This document shows, piece after piece, positions 35,310-47,304 of a stretch of DNA of 64,000 nucleotides. This DNA comes from Bidens hawaiensis (Eukaryota; Streptophyta; Magnoliopsida; Asterales; Asteraceae), in assembly GCA_021521415.1 (NCBI GenBank), contig JAIQDT010002851.1, positions 62,001 to 126,000 of the forward strand, written 5' to 3'. Positions within the stretch are counted from its first letter, which is position 1, and every line of letters begins with the position of its first letter. A model generated the notes under the pieces. The model searched no databases. It saw only the letters and a program-made list of their open reading frames with translations, and was not told the origin of the DNA. A program made the position numbers and the translations under genes.

Positions 35310-36017
35310 ATCAATTCCAAACTTGTAAAGAAAAGGCCTAGAGCCACTTCTAATGGAAATGATTCTCCTTTCACAATGTGTTGATAGCCTTACCTGTATA
35401 CTTATGAACTTCCCACACTGATGTGCCGGTATTCACCGCATAAATACGGGAAGAAGTAAGTCGTTACGTGTGGAAGGCGACAAAACCCGCATAAAGACAA
35501 AACGGTAAAAATTTCAAAAGTTTAAGGAAAACCTCCACGCAGGTCAGATGTAGGCAAAGTTTAGCCATCCTACTAAGTGCAAGTGACGGTCTTACCCGCA
35601 CAATCACGAACAAGGAGGCAAAACTTCAACCTATTATCTACCACGTTCAAAGGTTAACTTATTCTAAACACTTAGAAAATTTCAAAGGAAAAGATGAGGA
35701 AAACTTCCACGCAGGTCAGATATAAGTAAAGTTAAGCCATCCTACTAAGTGTAAGTGACGGTCATACCCGCACAATCATGAAAGAGGAAGCGAAACAAAC
35801 TTATAATTTGCCACGTTAAAAAGTTAACTTATCTAAGTACTAAAGAAGTTACTAAGTTAAATCAAAACATGCGTAAAATAAACAAGGCAAGGAATTAACA
35901 CAATCTTTATTCCATCAAAATTTAAATATTACAAAGATTGCTGGGTGCATACCCGCATACAAAAGAAGCTATACAAAAATAAAAATCTACTCTAATGGTG
36001 GAAAGGGATCTTCAGGA
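35310..36017 (+). repeat. Ty3 post-pol spacer with two diverged 170-bp repeats
   Basis: The block CCACGCAGGTCAGAT ... CATCCTACTAAGTG ... AAGTGACGGTC ... CCCGCACAATCA at about 35535-35690 recurs at about 35705-35860 with some 85% identity. Tandem repeats between pol and the 3' LTR are common in Tat elements. No sense-strand coding. Confidence 0.8.
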
Positions 36018-39000
36018 TCAAGCTTCAAGACCACTTCCACTTGGACCCGCACCATCAGTAGAGCGTGGCGGTTCAAGGAAAGCTTTAAGGATAGCTAGCC
36101 CATCATCAGCAGCAGCGACTTCGTTCACCTTCTCCACCACCGGATGCAGGAAGGCGGCATACTGGTTCACTGCTTGGTCATAAACAGCTTCAGTATCCAC
36201 ATCATACAAAAGGAAGTTGGAAGGCGGGATGCCTTTCTCAACAAACCCTAGACCAAGCAGGAAGCCGGCCTTTTCCCCATCCTCATGAGAAGCGTTGAGG
36301 GCTGCGCTCATGGCATCGTCGTATGATGTGTCCGTAAAGACTCGATGCACAACCTACAAGAAAAAATACAAGTATCAAAACCTTTTCTATTTACAAAGAA
36401 AAGCGTAAAGACATTATGAAGTTAAACTTACCTGAGACAACGCTTCTCGAAGAAGCCATTCATTGGCAACCAGAGCCTCTTGGAGGGCGGCTTGAGCTTG
36501 GTTACAGGCGCGTTCGGCTTCACTTTTATTGAGGTTGGCAAGCAACCCTTCCTTTGCAGCAGCCTCTTCAACGCCCTTTAGCTTCCGCTCAGCGTGGTCA
36601 AGCACGCCCCTCTGGTCCAAGATCTCTTGGAGCTTCTTGGCATCTTCCATCGCCAAGGCATCATGAGCCTGTTGGAGCGCCTCTAATTTGGCTTTAAGTT
36701 CCTCATTCTCTAGGCGTAGAGGCTCAGCAACAGCTTCAGCCTTGGTGGCCCTCTCGGTTGCGTTCCGTGTAGTTTCCTTAGCCAGCCGAAGCTGTTCGTT
36801 AACAGCTTGGGCAGCCTTGGAACGGGCCTCGAGCCGGGCCTGAACTTCAACCTCGAGGGCCTTGAAGGCCTTCTCCTTTTCCGCAGCCACTGCGGTAAGC
36901 CTCCTATTCTCCTCCCGGACAGCCCGCGCCTGAGCTACTTCTTGAATGCGAGCTGCTTTTAACTTGTCGTTTTCACGACAAAGCAGCTCGACGCGCGGCT
37001 GCATTCGGGCCAGGAGAACCCGAAGCTCATTGGTTAGCCTACCCTCCTGGTAGCTAGCCATGGCTTCCCCCAACGTACCACTGGGAGCTGCGTGACGAGC
37101 CCACTCCACGCACTCCACAGGCGTGCGAAGGGTTGTTCCTCGGCGGATGTTCCATCGTGGAACATACACTTCATTGGAATCCGACACTGCAAAAAACAAA
37201 AAACAGTTAGGAAAAGATGATATATATAAAAAAAAAAAAAAGGCCAAAAGAACCCTACGCACCTGTAGGGTCGATAACAGGCCGATAGCCGCCAAACCCA
37301 TCACCTGAACCCAAGGGAAATCCGTCCAAGAGGTCAGGCAGATGGGAAGGAGGCAGAGGTTGGCGAGAAGCCCCAAGCATACCTGAAGGATCGACCGTCG
37401 TTGCCGATGACGGAGGAGGCATGGTGAAGGCCGCCGCGGTAGTAGAAACCAACGGAGGCGAACTCACCGTAGGTAAACTCACAACCGTGGTCGCCGCGGC
37501 GGAGTCCGCAGAAAAAGTAACCGCCGGCTCAGTGAAAGATTCAGTAAATATGGCACTGACAGCCGGCGGTGATGTCATCACAGTTGGAACAGTTGGCTCA
37601 ACTGGGTGAGCAACTGAACCAACTGAAGCAGGCGCAGCCGCCTGGGTCGTCGCCTCAGGTAGGCTGACCAAGCCTACCGTCATGGGTCCGGAGGTATTCC
37701 TCCCCGCTCCACCCTGGAATGCGGTAGCATCCACGCCTGCACAAAGAAGATAAGTATTAATGATGGAAAGCTATGAAGTTAAAAATAAAGGAAGTTTGTA
37801 CTTACGGGTTTTCTTGAGCCTAAAAGTGCGAATAGGCGGGGACGAACCCGATGGAGCCGGCCTCTTTACGCCGCTCACCGTCGTCATCCTGGGCTCTCCG
37901 GAGGTGACAGTCGTCGCAGCCTCCGGAGCAGTAGTCTTATCACCACCAGGGTTCCCCGCCACCTCCTCGCTCTAGGTCTCTGAGTCAGACCGAGGCACCG
38001 GATCGGCAGTGGAGGCCACCTTCGCCTTCCCCTTCCCGCCGGCAGCCTTCTTCTTCCGCACCAACGGAGGACCATCTGCGGATTCCTCATCAGAACACAA
38101 GATTAGAGGAATTCCAGCAGAGGTTTCAGCATTGAGGGGTCGAGGGTTGAATAACGCCTTACCTGGCCGCCTGGCGCTCAGGATCTCGTGGCCTGGCGGG
38201 TAGACCTCCACGAACCGATCCGCCTTCTGTTCAAGGATGGGCAACTCGTTCTCATCTAGAGCACGAGTACCCATCCGAGCGGGACTATCAGCCTCCCGCG
38301 GATGCAGGAGCGACTGCAAGTCGTTCCCCTCTGAAATAAAAGAAAAACAGTTAGAAGACAAACCTATATAAACAAATAAGACAGAGCATACCGTAAGGGA
38401 CAGAGTTCAAACCGTATTCATGGACGATCGGGATCTTATGCGCATCCGCATCCTTCCACACCCGGCTCATCCCTAGCATCACCATCCCGGACTCCGCAAA
38501 GCGGTAAACCGGCGATTGGACTAGGGAAATCTTTGAGAACCATTCCGCCTCCTGGTAGTTGGAGGCGTGAAGGCTGGGGAGTGCTTGCCCATTCTTGAAT
38601 TTCATGACAAGGGGGATGGCGCGAGCGGAGATATAAAAGAACTGCCGCTTCCATGAACGAAGACTGCGCTCGGTTGCGCAAATCTTCAAACCATTGATCC
38701 GGGTTATCAGAGTATACCACCCCTGGATGCACCTCCAAGAGTAGAAGGTCATCAGGCGGTCGACGAAGGGCTCAACGCCCAGAATCCTGCACACCCACTC
38801 GAAGTGGCGAATCTTCGCGATCGCCATCGGGTGTACCTCGGTCAGGTGTACACCGTGCCTCTCCAGAACACGGTACACAAACTTCGTCAAGGGGAACCTA
38901 AGATTCCCATAGACAAAGAATGCGGCATATACCCCGATCTTGCCTCTGGGGGCATCATACACCGTCTGGTGAGGTTCAGGAAACTCAGGCTCGAAAGACT

Positions 39001-39163
39001 CGAGCATGAACTTCCTGACGATGTACTGATATAGATCGACAGGCAGAGCACACTGGCACTCGCCAGCAGTACTCTTGTCATCCTTGTCGGACGTGGATGA
39101 CGGGTTCTCGGCGTACATCCCAGCCTCCTGGGCTGTAGCCTCAAGATCGTGAACAGAAGACAT
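36018..39163 (-). pseudogene. Antisense five-exon gene of the Tat element (putative gypsy-type transposase domain, PF04195-like), one amber codon
   Basis: Exons on the minus strand are 39163-38392, 38330-37806, 37736-37263, 37186-36432 and 36353-36018. All introns are short and GT-AG (61, 69, 76, 78 bp). Together they give 2862 nt, exactly 954 codons. Exon 1 encodes the domain annotated in plants as 'transposase (putative) gypsy type' (SFEPEFPEPHQTVYDAPRGK, VYAAFFVYGNLRFPLTKFV, ERHGVHLTEVHPMAIAKI, FYSWRCIQGWYT). Exons 2-3 are low-complexity Ser/Thr/Pro/Ala-rich. Exon 4 is an Ala/Glu/Lys coiled coil of about 250 residues. Exon 5 has no known domain. TAG at 37974-37972 (codon 377) breaks it. 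The function of such frames is unknown; antisense frames of this kind are reported in Tat elements. Confidence 0.82.
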
Positions 39164-39289
39164 CTTGCAGGTATGAAAGAAGAGAACGATTTCAAGAGAA
39201 TGCTCGACTGAAAAGGTGAGTATTCGCCGGAAATCGTTTTGAAGATGAAGAGAAAAGTGAAAGTGTGGATTACAAAGGACCCTCTCCCC

Positions 39290-39298
39290 CTTTATATA
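39290..39298 (-). promoter_or_regulatory. TATA box of the antisense gene
   Basis: On the minus strand TATATAAAG is followed by a GGGGGAGAGGG stretch. It lies about 130 bp before the ATG at 39163. The leader between them has no upstream ATG problem that I can see. Position and sequence fit a core promoter inside the element, independent of the LTRs. Confidence 0.6.
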
Positions 39299-39599
39299 CT
39301 AATCGCAATTAATGCGATGAATTTAATGCGGAAGAGAGAGAAATCGCAGGTGCAATGAAACTATGACACGTGGCAATAAGCAAGCTGGCAACAGTTGTTG
39401 AAAGGACGCGTGCCAGTAATTTCGCAGCCACGCGCCCGAAAATTCGCGCCCACGCGCCTGAAAAAGCGCCTGGAATGACCATATACTGTCACGTCGCCAT
39501 AACTTCCTCCACGTCCTGACACTGTCAGAAAAAACCGTCGGACGACGTTTCAACAGTTTGGACTGTTCTTATCCTTTCACCAACTCTTCGAATTTCAAA

Positions 39600-39840
39600 A
39601 TTTCAAAAAGATTCAAAAGTAAGCGGGAAAATACCCCTTACCTTGGCAACCAAGTAACTATAAGACAGGTGCGGGTACAGTGTTAAGGCAAAACCCTTCA
39701 CATACTTAGCACCCGCAGGGAATTAACGCCAGGAATACCTTGGAAGTAAAGTAACTGTAAGACGAGTGCGGGTACAGTGTCAAGGCAAAACCCTTCACAT
39801 ACCTAGCGCTCCGCAGGGAATTGAAACCAAGAAGGATCTT
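39600..39840 (+). repeat. Two-unit tandem repeat in the Ty3 3' region (about 107 bp)
   Basis: Units beginning near 39637 (ACCTTGGCAACCAAGTAACT) and 39740 (CCTTGGAAGTAAAGTAACTG) share GCGGGTACAGTGT, AAGGCAAAACCCTTCACATAC and CGCAGGGAATT. Non-coding, between the antisense promoter and the 3' LTR. Confidence 0.75.
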
Positions 39841-40210
39841 CTGGGCCATGCTTGCGGAAACGGGAATAACATCCCCGCATAGCGGGAACGTCGAGAACTA
39901 TATTGTTTGAAACTCCAAGATGGAATTGGTGGTTTTAACATAATTGATCACTATGTTCAAAACTACCAAAACCTCATGGAGAATCCACACAAGTGGGACT
40001 TAACGCTCCTAACTTGCGAGGAGGTTACAGACCTACCCGCATCATACCCAAAGATCAAGCAGAAAAGTCGGGAATTTCTGCGTGACATTAGGAAAACCGC
40101 GGGAGGAATCCCCACGGAAAACCTTAAAACTAAAAACCCTTTTCAAAACCCCTTGCTAAAGTCCAAAAGTTCACCTCACTTATTAGTAATTCATGAGAAG
40201 AACATTGGAC

Positions 40211-40220
40211 TGGGGGGACT
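40211..40220 (+). other. Ty3 polypurine tract
   Basis: TGGGGGGACT directly precedes the 3' LTR. The G-rich purine run at the border is the expected second-strand primer. Confidence 0.8.
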
Positions 40221-41205
40221 TGAAGAGGTAGGTCCCAGCAGAGCCAAGTTGGACCCGCAAGACTCACCTTGAAGAGGGACGTCTGCGCAAGGACCAACTG
40301 CTTCCGCAGGACCCACCATGCTCAGAGATGAAGACCTTACGCGCAGTATGCCAGCTGTTCCCGCAGGGAAAGCCTCCCAATGGTGAAGTACCCCGCTTGT
40401 TCCCGTAGCTGCGGATACAAGCCATCAGGGAAGGCTACCCGCACTAATAGCAAGGCTACACGCACAAGGCACTAACTCTTGATACTTCAGTAATGTCACC
40501 TGAAGGAATGAGCAAGGCGGGAATACTCCCGCCCAAATGAGCCAGTCCGTATGCTTCTGGAAGATCTTTTGTACTATATCTGCCAAGGTATGGGCAAAAT
40601 AGACGATCTGACCAAAACAGCCTATGAACCAATCACAGGGTGACAGCTCACCGACAACAGTACGAGGAGGAGCACCCTCTAGTACTGTTTGTCACTATTA
40701 GCCGCTGCCTACTCACCAACCCTCACTGTGGGACGTGCGTAGCCTACAGTTGGTGGAACAGTGCATAGCCGGCAGTAAAGGAACAGTATACAGCCGGCCT
40801 TGTCACTATCGGCCGCAGCCTATCCACCAACCAGCATGGCTTGTGCGTAGCCCACTGTTAGTAGAACAGGAATACTATTCAGCCGGCTGTACCTTCTTGG
40901 AAACCTACCTTCGGCTATAAATACTCCAACACCTTGGAATGTTAAGGACATCATCTGATATCTCATTATCTTATCTTCTCTAGCAATCTCTTAATATACA
41001 CTTATATTCAGAGCAATCTAGTCTGATTCTCACGCCGGAGGGTGGTCACAAGGAGGAACCCCCCCTTCTCAGTGACGAGCTTACGGTGTCTGTTTTGCAG
41101 GTCACCTGAAGAACAACTTTCTTTGCTGGACCTCATCCTCGTGGGAAACATTACTTAACCCCCAGATTATCCGTAATCTGCCCGGGGTCACTTAGTGTTT
41201 CTTCA
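40221..41205 (+). repeat. Ty3 3' LTR
   Basis: 985 bp, about 99% identical to the 5' LTR by eye. TATAAATA is at 40916-40923. One C is missing from a C run relative to the 5' LTR. Confidence 0.93.
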
Positions 41206-43998
41206 TATCCAATAACATGATATACATTAACTCATGAATTCTCATGATGACTTCTAACGAAATGATATATCTAGCATCTGTGTTTTTTTGGCTAAATATG
41301 CTTATATGCATCTATCATATTATCCTCTTTATGTCTTTCCATTTGACACACTACATTCCATCATAATGAGGTCAAAACATTTGTTATGTAGTGATGAAAA
41401 AACTTTCTAAGTTGTTTAATTCTGCGAATTTTTTATTAAATCACCTATTAAAACTTATTCTCCTCTTTATGGATGTAGCATCTTAATGGTTATTAAGAGA
41501 CCATCAAACATCTCCTTAGTTACAATATGTTTAAAAGTTACACATATTAGTTTTTGTCTAAAACTTCTATTTTTTAAAATTTATTTCAAGTCAAACTACT
41601 TCTGTCTTGAGAGTAATTTACAAATTTTAATTTTGATATTTTGAAGCAAATTTGGCCTTTTAATTTTCGTCTACAACGTTACTAGGTTTGCAAAAATCAT
41701 TAAAACCATATTAGACTAATAAGACCGTTATTTGTGGGCGTCAAAGAGGAGGGCAAAGGGGCGGTTAACCCCTTGGAACACCGCCGAGGGGAGGTTTCAG
41801 ATGGGTGGCAAGGTTTGGGGCGGTGTGGCTAGGCTGGGCGACGTAGGTGATTTGTGGTGGGGTCCCTTCCAACTTTTCTCACTCTCTCTCTCTCTCTCTC
41901 TCTCATACACACACACATGCATATATGTATAATGAGACAGTAAAGAAGCTTTAAACAACAGTGGAGCGTTATAGAGAGGGGTTTCGAAACCTCGTTTCCT
42001 ACGTGGAGGTGCGATGAAGCCCCTCCACAAAGAACAGTAAATGAGTTTGAATTTATTTCTTTTTTATGTAATGACTTAATAAATATAATCAAATTACGTA
42101 TATTTCTAAACTCATTTGTTAAATAAAACTGGTTGAATCAAATATTTAATTCCATTTTGTTTTGTAACACTGTATTACGATTTAAAATTTACAACTATCT
42201 TATCAGAAATCTAATTTAAATTTGTACGATAAACTTGCTTTCAATAGCTTGTTTATAGGGTTACAAAGATGCTTATTAGAAATTGGTTTCACTATTGCAG
42301 CAGTTTTTTATTCATTCACTTTCCTTAGGGATGAACATGAGATGTGTTTGAAATGGGCAGGGTCGTCTTCGAAGAATTAAATACCTCGGTCGATCAAAAT
42401 GAAAAGGTCTTTGGGCCTTAACGAGTAACGAAATATGTAAACTACTATTTTTAAACATCGATTAACGTTATAACAATAAACATAGCAAACATATAAATTA
42501 AAAATCAAATATCATAATAGTTAACGGATAACCGATTATTCATGAAGCTCTCCTAGTATTTTTGTCTATTAAGGTGGATCGGTTTCGAGAACGTAGAATG
42601 TAAGAGAAATTCAAATGTTAGAACTCCAGAGCCTACATTAGAAAACATAGTTGATTGATAGCAAAGAATTAAGGAGGAATTTCAATTAGCCAATATTTCT
42701 TGTATATTTTATTTCATTTTTATAACTTTTTATAGTTTTAATTTTGGTTTGAGTTCAACTATTTAAACTTGATTTAATGGATTATGGATAAAAAAATTAA
42801 GTTTTGTACCCAAAAATTTATAAGGGTTACATTTTTAAACATATATAAAGAGAAAAAAATTGGCCCCAAAAATTGTGGGCCTCGATAGCTAATAGAATGT
42901 GTTTTTAATGTCTAGTATCGTGTGTTTTAACTATTTATATATATCGAACACGATTACTTTGAGATCTTTTATTATTGCAGGTGTTCGATGCTTAATGGAG
43001 CTAAACGGAGCTTAATGGTAGCAATTGGGATGACACTCGAAAGTGAAAACGAAGATGAACGACGTCGGTAGTCAAGATATGGAGGGAAAATGAAGAAGAC
43101 CAAACATCGGTAATCAAGATACGGAGCTTGTGGTTCTGTTTTATGAGAAGGGCCGGAAGTACCAACGCAAATCAGATAGTTTCGGGAGGAAGACCACAAC
43201 TTACGGTCCCATGACCACAACTTGCGGTGTAGTTCGTATAAAGACATCGAAATCGAGTTTTTGACCTCATATATACTTTAGGGTTATGAAAAAGAGACCT
43301 CTTTCAGCCGTTTTGGGGGTATTGGGAAGCATTCTCCACCATCAAAACACTTCCTGATTATCAATTTTTCTATAGATTCAAGATTCCTACCAACAACTAA
43401 AACATTCGTGATGCAGAGGCAAGGCTAAACCATTAATGACCATTTCAGGTGTAGGGTTTGTATATGAACTGAATATTTTATGATTGTTATCAGTATTGGG
43501 ATTTAGTTTTGATTAATCTTTTTTGTTGATTGAACCTTTATGTTTGTTTGAATCGGTTACAGAGTTGTTTTTTTGAGATTTACATTTATCTTCAATTATT
43601 TGGTTTGTGGTCAATTGGTATAAGTTTAGTCAGTCAGTTCATTATATTACTTGAACCTGAAGTGTGTCAATGTTTTCTCAGTTGTTTTACAACCAAATAA
43701 ATTTAATTGTTTGACATTGTATGTATGCTTTAGAATAATTATTTAATAAAACATGACCATGATTTGCATTTTCCACTGATTTTCTGTGGAGACGGCTTTA
43801 CTTACCCGTACTAGTTATAGATATTTAAGTTTTCAAAATACTTGTTTTTATTAGACCCCGACATCTACATCGATAACAGTTTGGCTTGCACACCCCCTCA
43901 GCTGGCCCTGGAAATGTGTACTCGTAATCCCAACCTATATGCGATTGCAAATTTATATTCCATACTTCAACCAACCTATTGAATACCCCAATGCTAAT
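41206..43998. other. Intergenic DNA with a MITE-like GC-rich patch
   Basis: Nothing coding is recognised. 41735-42030 is unusually GC-rich, starts GGGCGTCAAAGAGG and ends near GCCCCTCCAC. It contains a CT then CA microsatellite (about 41878-41920) and resembles a decayed MITE, but without clear ends or TSD. 42990-43260 has two similar stretches (GGTAGTCAAGATATGGAG / GGTAATCAAGATACGGAG). The last five bases, 43999-44003, are the TSD of the next element. Confidence 0.5.
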
Positions 43999-44501
43999 CA
44001 CATTGTAACATCCCGGTTTCTAGTTTCAGTTAATAAATGAAACTACGAGTTATTATTAGTCGGGCTAGTGTTGGGTTAAATGGATATGGGTTATGGACTT
44101 GGGTTATAAAAGAAAGAAGGAAAGACCATGGGCTTAAGCCCGTGATCCATAATTATATAAGTCATAATTCCCATTTAATCATTCATTTCACACATATTTC
44201 ATACACCACCAAAACACACACTTAAGCTCTCTCTCTAATTATCTCCTTATGTTAGCCGAAATCAAGAAAGAAACTGATCACCGACCCGAGGTAATAATAG
44301 TATGATGTTGTACGAGCTTAAACCCGTTAGACATGGTCACAAAACGACGAGCCGACACCGTTAAACCGTTTAAGTCACGAGATCCGGGTGGAATCGGGTA
44401 TAAACTAAACCTAAGATGAGCTTAGGGATCACCCTAGCTCAGATCTGGATCGAACGGGGCGAAAAATGGGGTAAAATGCGTTTTTCTGGCCACCGCCCGG
44501 T

Positions 44502-44525
44502 TTTCCGGCACGGCGGTGCCGGAAA
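44502..44525. repeat. Perfect hairpin in the solo LTR
   Basis: Ten-base arms, TTTCCGGCAC and GTGCCGGAAA, around a four-base loop. The sequence lies just before the site where the LARD-type element inserted. Confidence 0.8.
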
Positions 44526-44570
44526 GGCGGCACAAACATTTAATGATGTCAGAGAATGTTTCTGACATTC

Positions 44571-46156
44571 CGTGACATCCGTCGAATTTGAGTCTCGATT
44601 TGTATTCGTGTTGTAAACCTTTATTATACAAACCCGACTCAACATCTTTTTGTTTCTTTATTTATTTATCATATAATATTATTATATATATCTCGATCAC
44701 CAATAAATCGATGTTTGTCATATTATAGAGCCGTCAAGAAAAACATAAGTGGTTCAAACTAATTTTCGTTAAGTTGTTATAAGCTTTTAGAACCTTTAAA
44801 CTCGTTTAAACCTTGTTTGAAACTTGAGGGGTTATTTTTGAAAATATATACATATATATAATAAAAAAAGACCTAAACCTAATTCATATTAACATCATCG
44901 CCTCCCTTTTTCTCTCTTCCATTTCCGGCGCCGTCTTCCGGCGACCGACAACGTCCGGTGACCACCTAGTTTTCCGACGCATCACCACCACTAAACCACC
45001 ACCTCCCACTACATCACCACCAACCCAACCGCCTCCACTTTCCCATGCCGTCTTTCCGGCGAGCCCCGATTTGACGGCGAGGAGCCGCCACCGCTACCAC
45101 CACCTTCGGCCACCACCTTTCACTATACCACCACCATCTCAGCCGCCCCTAACATCACTAAAACCCGCAGCCACCTCTTTCTTTCCCCTCCTCGTTTTTC
45201 CGGCGGCCCTAACCTAGCCGCTATCTCTCTTTCCCTCTCCGGTCGCTTTTCCGGCGACTGGAAAACCATGCTCTCCGACTCCCTCTCTCTCACGGTCTCT
45301 CTCTATCTCTCTTCTCTCCCTCTGTTTTGTTTCCGTCTTCGGCTCGGTTCTTTTCTCGGTATAGAGCCACGACTCGTAAACATATAAAAGGTAAATAATT
45401 TGGGGTTTGGTATCATTAGTTTTCTTATGTCGATTTCCAGATTTAAATCGTTAATAACCGGTTATATATTTGGTTATATACTTTGAAACGGGTTGGGTGG
45501 ATAATTGGTATTTGGTTGAAAAGATGAACACCCGGGTTACTAACCACTTAAAATCGGTCTTGGATTTATATATAAAGATAAATATATATAAATGTTATAT
45601 TATGATTTTAGATTTAATTCATATTATTATTATTATTATTATTATGTATTACTATCACTATTATTATTATTATCACTAGATATATATATATATACACACA
45701 CACACAATATATAAAAGACTTATTTTTAAAGTTATTAATACTATTTTATTATTATTATCACTACTATTATTATTAGTATTAGTATTATTGCTAATGTCAT
45801 GGTTATTATCATTATTTTTTTTATAAATATCAAAGTTGTTAATATTATTATTGAAGATGATATTATTATTATTTATTAAGATCATATTTCTATCATTTAT
45901 TTATTAGCAATAAGATTATTATATATTTGTGAATTCGTTTAGAAACCGAACCAACATCGAGTATGATGTCATTATTACTATTAATATTATTTATTATTAT
46001 TATCATTTCTTATCAACAACACATTATAATTAATACAAAGATTCCTATTCAATAACTATTAATATTAGTATTAATAATAATAAGTATTGTAATAATTATT
46101 ATACTATATTAGTATTATTAAAAGTAATTATTGATATTATTATTAACATCATTATC

Positions 46157-46192
<36 letters not shown>

Positions 46193-47284
46193 CTATTTTT
46201 TAAAGTCATTATTATCGTTACTATCTTTAACATTAATAATATTATTATCAATTCATTTTTATAAAAACCGAACCCTTGATTTAAAACTCGTCTTGTTTCT
46301 ATTTAATATTGGTTTAGTTATTTAAAAGTCTAATAAAATAATATTTTTATTCTAATTATTAATTAAGTACGAGTCCCTAATCGTTAACAAATTAATAGAC
46401 AACCCGATTAATAACCGAACCTTCTTGTTCAATGTTTCCAATATAGTTTCATTATGGTTTCAAGTTCATTAATATATATTACATTATTTATTTTAGCTAA
46501 GGTGTTTATCGTTTCAAGTCGGATTCGTTCGTTTCGTTTACAAGCTTTCTATTTGTCGATCACTTATTAGTTTCTCAATTCATCAATCGAGGTGAGTACT
46601 TTCATACCCTTTTTTCCATCTTCCGTTTTGGGGTGACATTTCATACTTATCAAACTAAATGCTTTATTTACTTGAATCTTAAACCCACAAACGTGATTGT
46701 ATACATTACTTAAATACTTGCTTGATTTGGTGTTCTATGCTATATGTCTATGTGTTTATCGCTTTCGGTTGGTTGAATCTATAAATCCTAGACTACTTGG
46801 CATCCCCTTGTAGCAAGGTGTCGTTAACGTAATGCAATTAACGATATTCTATTAAATCCTAGACTACTTGGCAACCCCTTGTAGCTAGGTGGCGCTAACG
46901 TAATAATTTAGCCAAGTTGTTGCTTTTATTTATCGTTTGTATACAAGTTTTTGTGGCTTTTATTACTATATACTTATATGCTCAAACTTATGAATTGCTC
47001 ACCAACCTTTGTGTTGACAAACTTTATTTTATGAAATGTTACAGGTTTGACTTTTGTTGACTCGAGGACTTGATGAAAACGTTACCAAGACTGTTAGGAT
47101 ATTAGTAAAACGAACAACATAATTGCTACTTGTATTCAACTTGTTTGTGTGGACGAGATGTGTTGTTTATTGAGTTGTTGAAATAAAATGAGTTGATTAA
47201 ATATTGCCACTTTAAATAGTGTCTTGTGTATTTGTCAAATCACGTTGCACCCCGGCATGTTCCGCCTTTGGTCGGGGTGTGACA
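44571..47284 (+). repeat. LARD 5' LTR
   Basis: 2714 bp. The first base is C where the 3' LTR has T (TGTGACATCC), a single change at the terminus. Contains a pyrimidine-rich GC zone (44900-45350) with CCGGCG words, long TTA microsatellites (45627-45690, 45740-46270) and a TA run at 46166-46189. Ends GGTCGGGGTGTGACA. Confidence 0.92.
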
Positions 47285-47304
47285 GATTGGTATCAGAGCC
47301 ACAA
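47285..47304 (+). other. LARD primer binding site (initiator Met tRNA)
   Basis: TGGTATCAGAGCC begins three bases after the 5' LTR, the standard complement of plant initiator methionine tRNA. It fixes the direction as plus. Confidence 0.92.

Larger units (their letters stand above)
28901..41205 (+). mobile_element. Ty3/gypsy LTR retrotransposon of Tat type with an antisense gene, 12.3 kb
   Basis: Two LTRs of 986 and 985 bp (28901-29886, 40221-41205) bound gag-pol on the + strand and a spliced gene on the minus strand. RT before integrase defines Ty3. An added archaeal-type RNase H after the RT-RNase H, no chromodomain, and an extra antisense frame match the Tat (Retand/Ogre) group. I count about ten substitutions and one indel between the LTRs, near 1%, so the insertion is recent (a few hundred thousand years at common plant rates). 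The flanks ACATC (left) and TATCC (right) do not form a TSD, which is odd for a young copy. Confidence 0.93.

Noticed and set aside
39907..40272. 121-codon frame on the + strand just before the Ty3 3' LTR
   Set aside because: It runs through the polypurine tract into the LTR, has no recognisable domain and lies in the repetitive 3' region. A chance frame in GC-richer element DNA is more likely.
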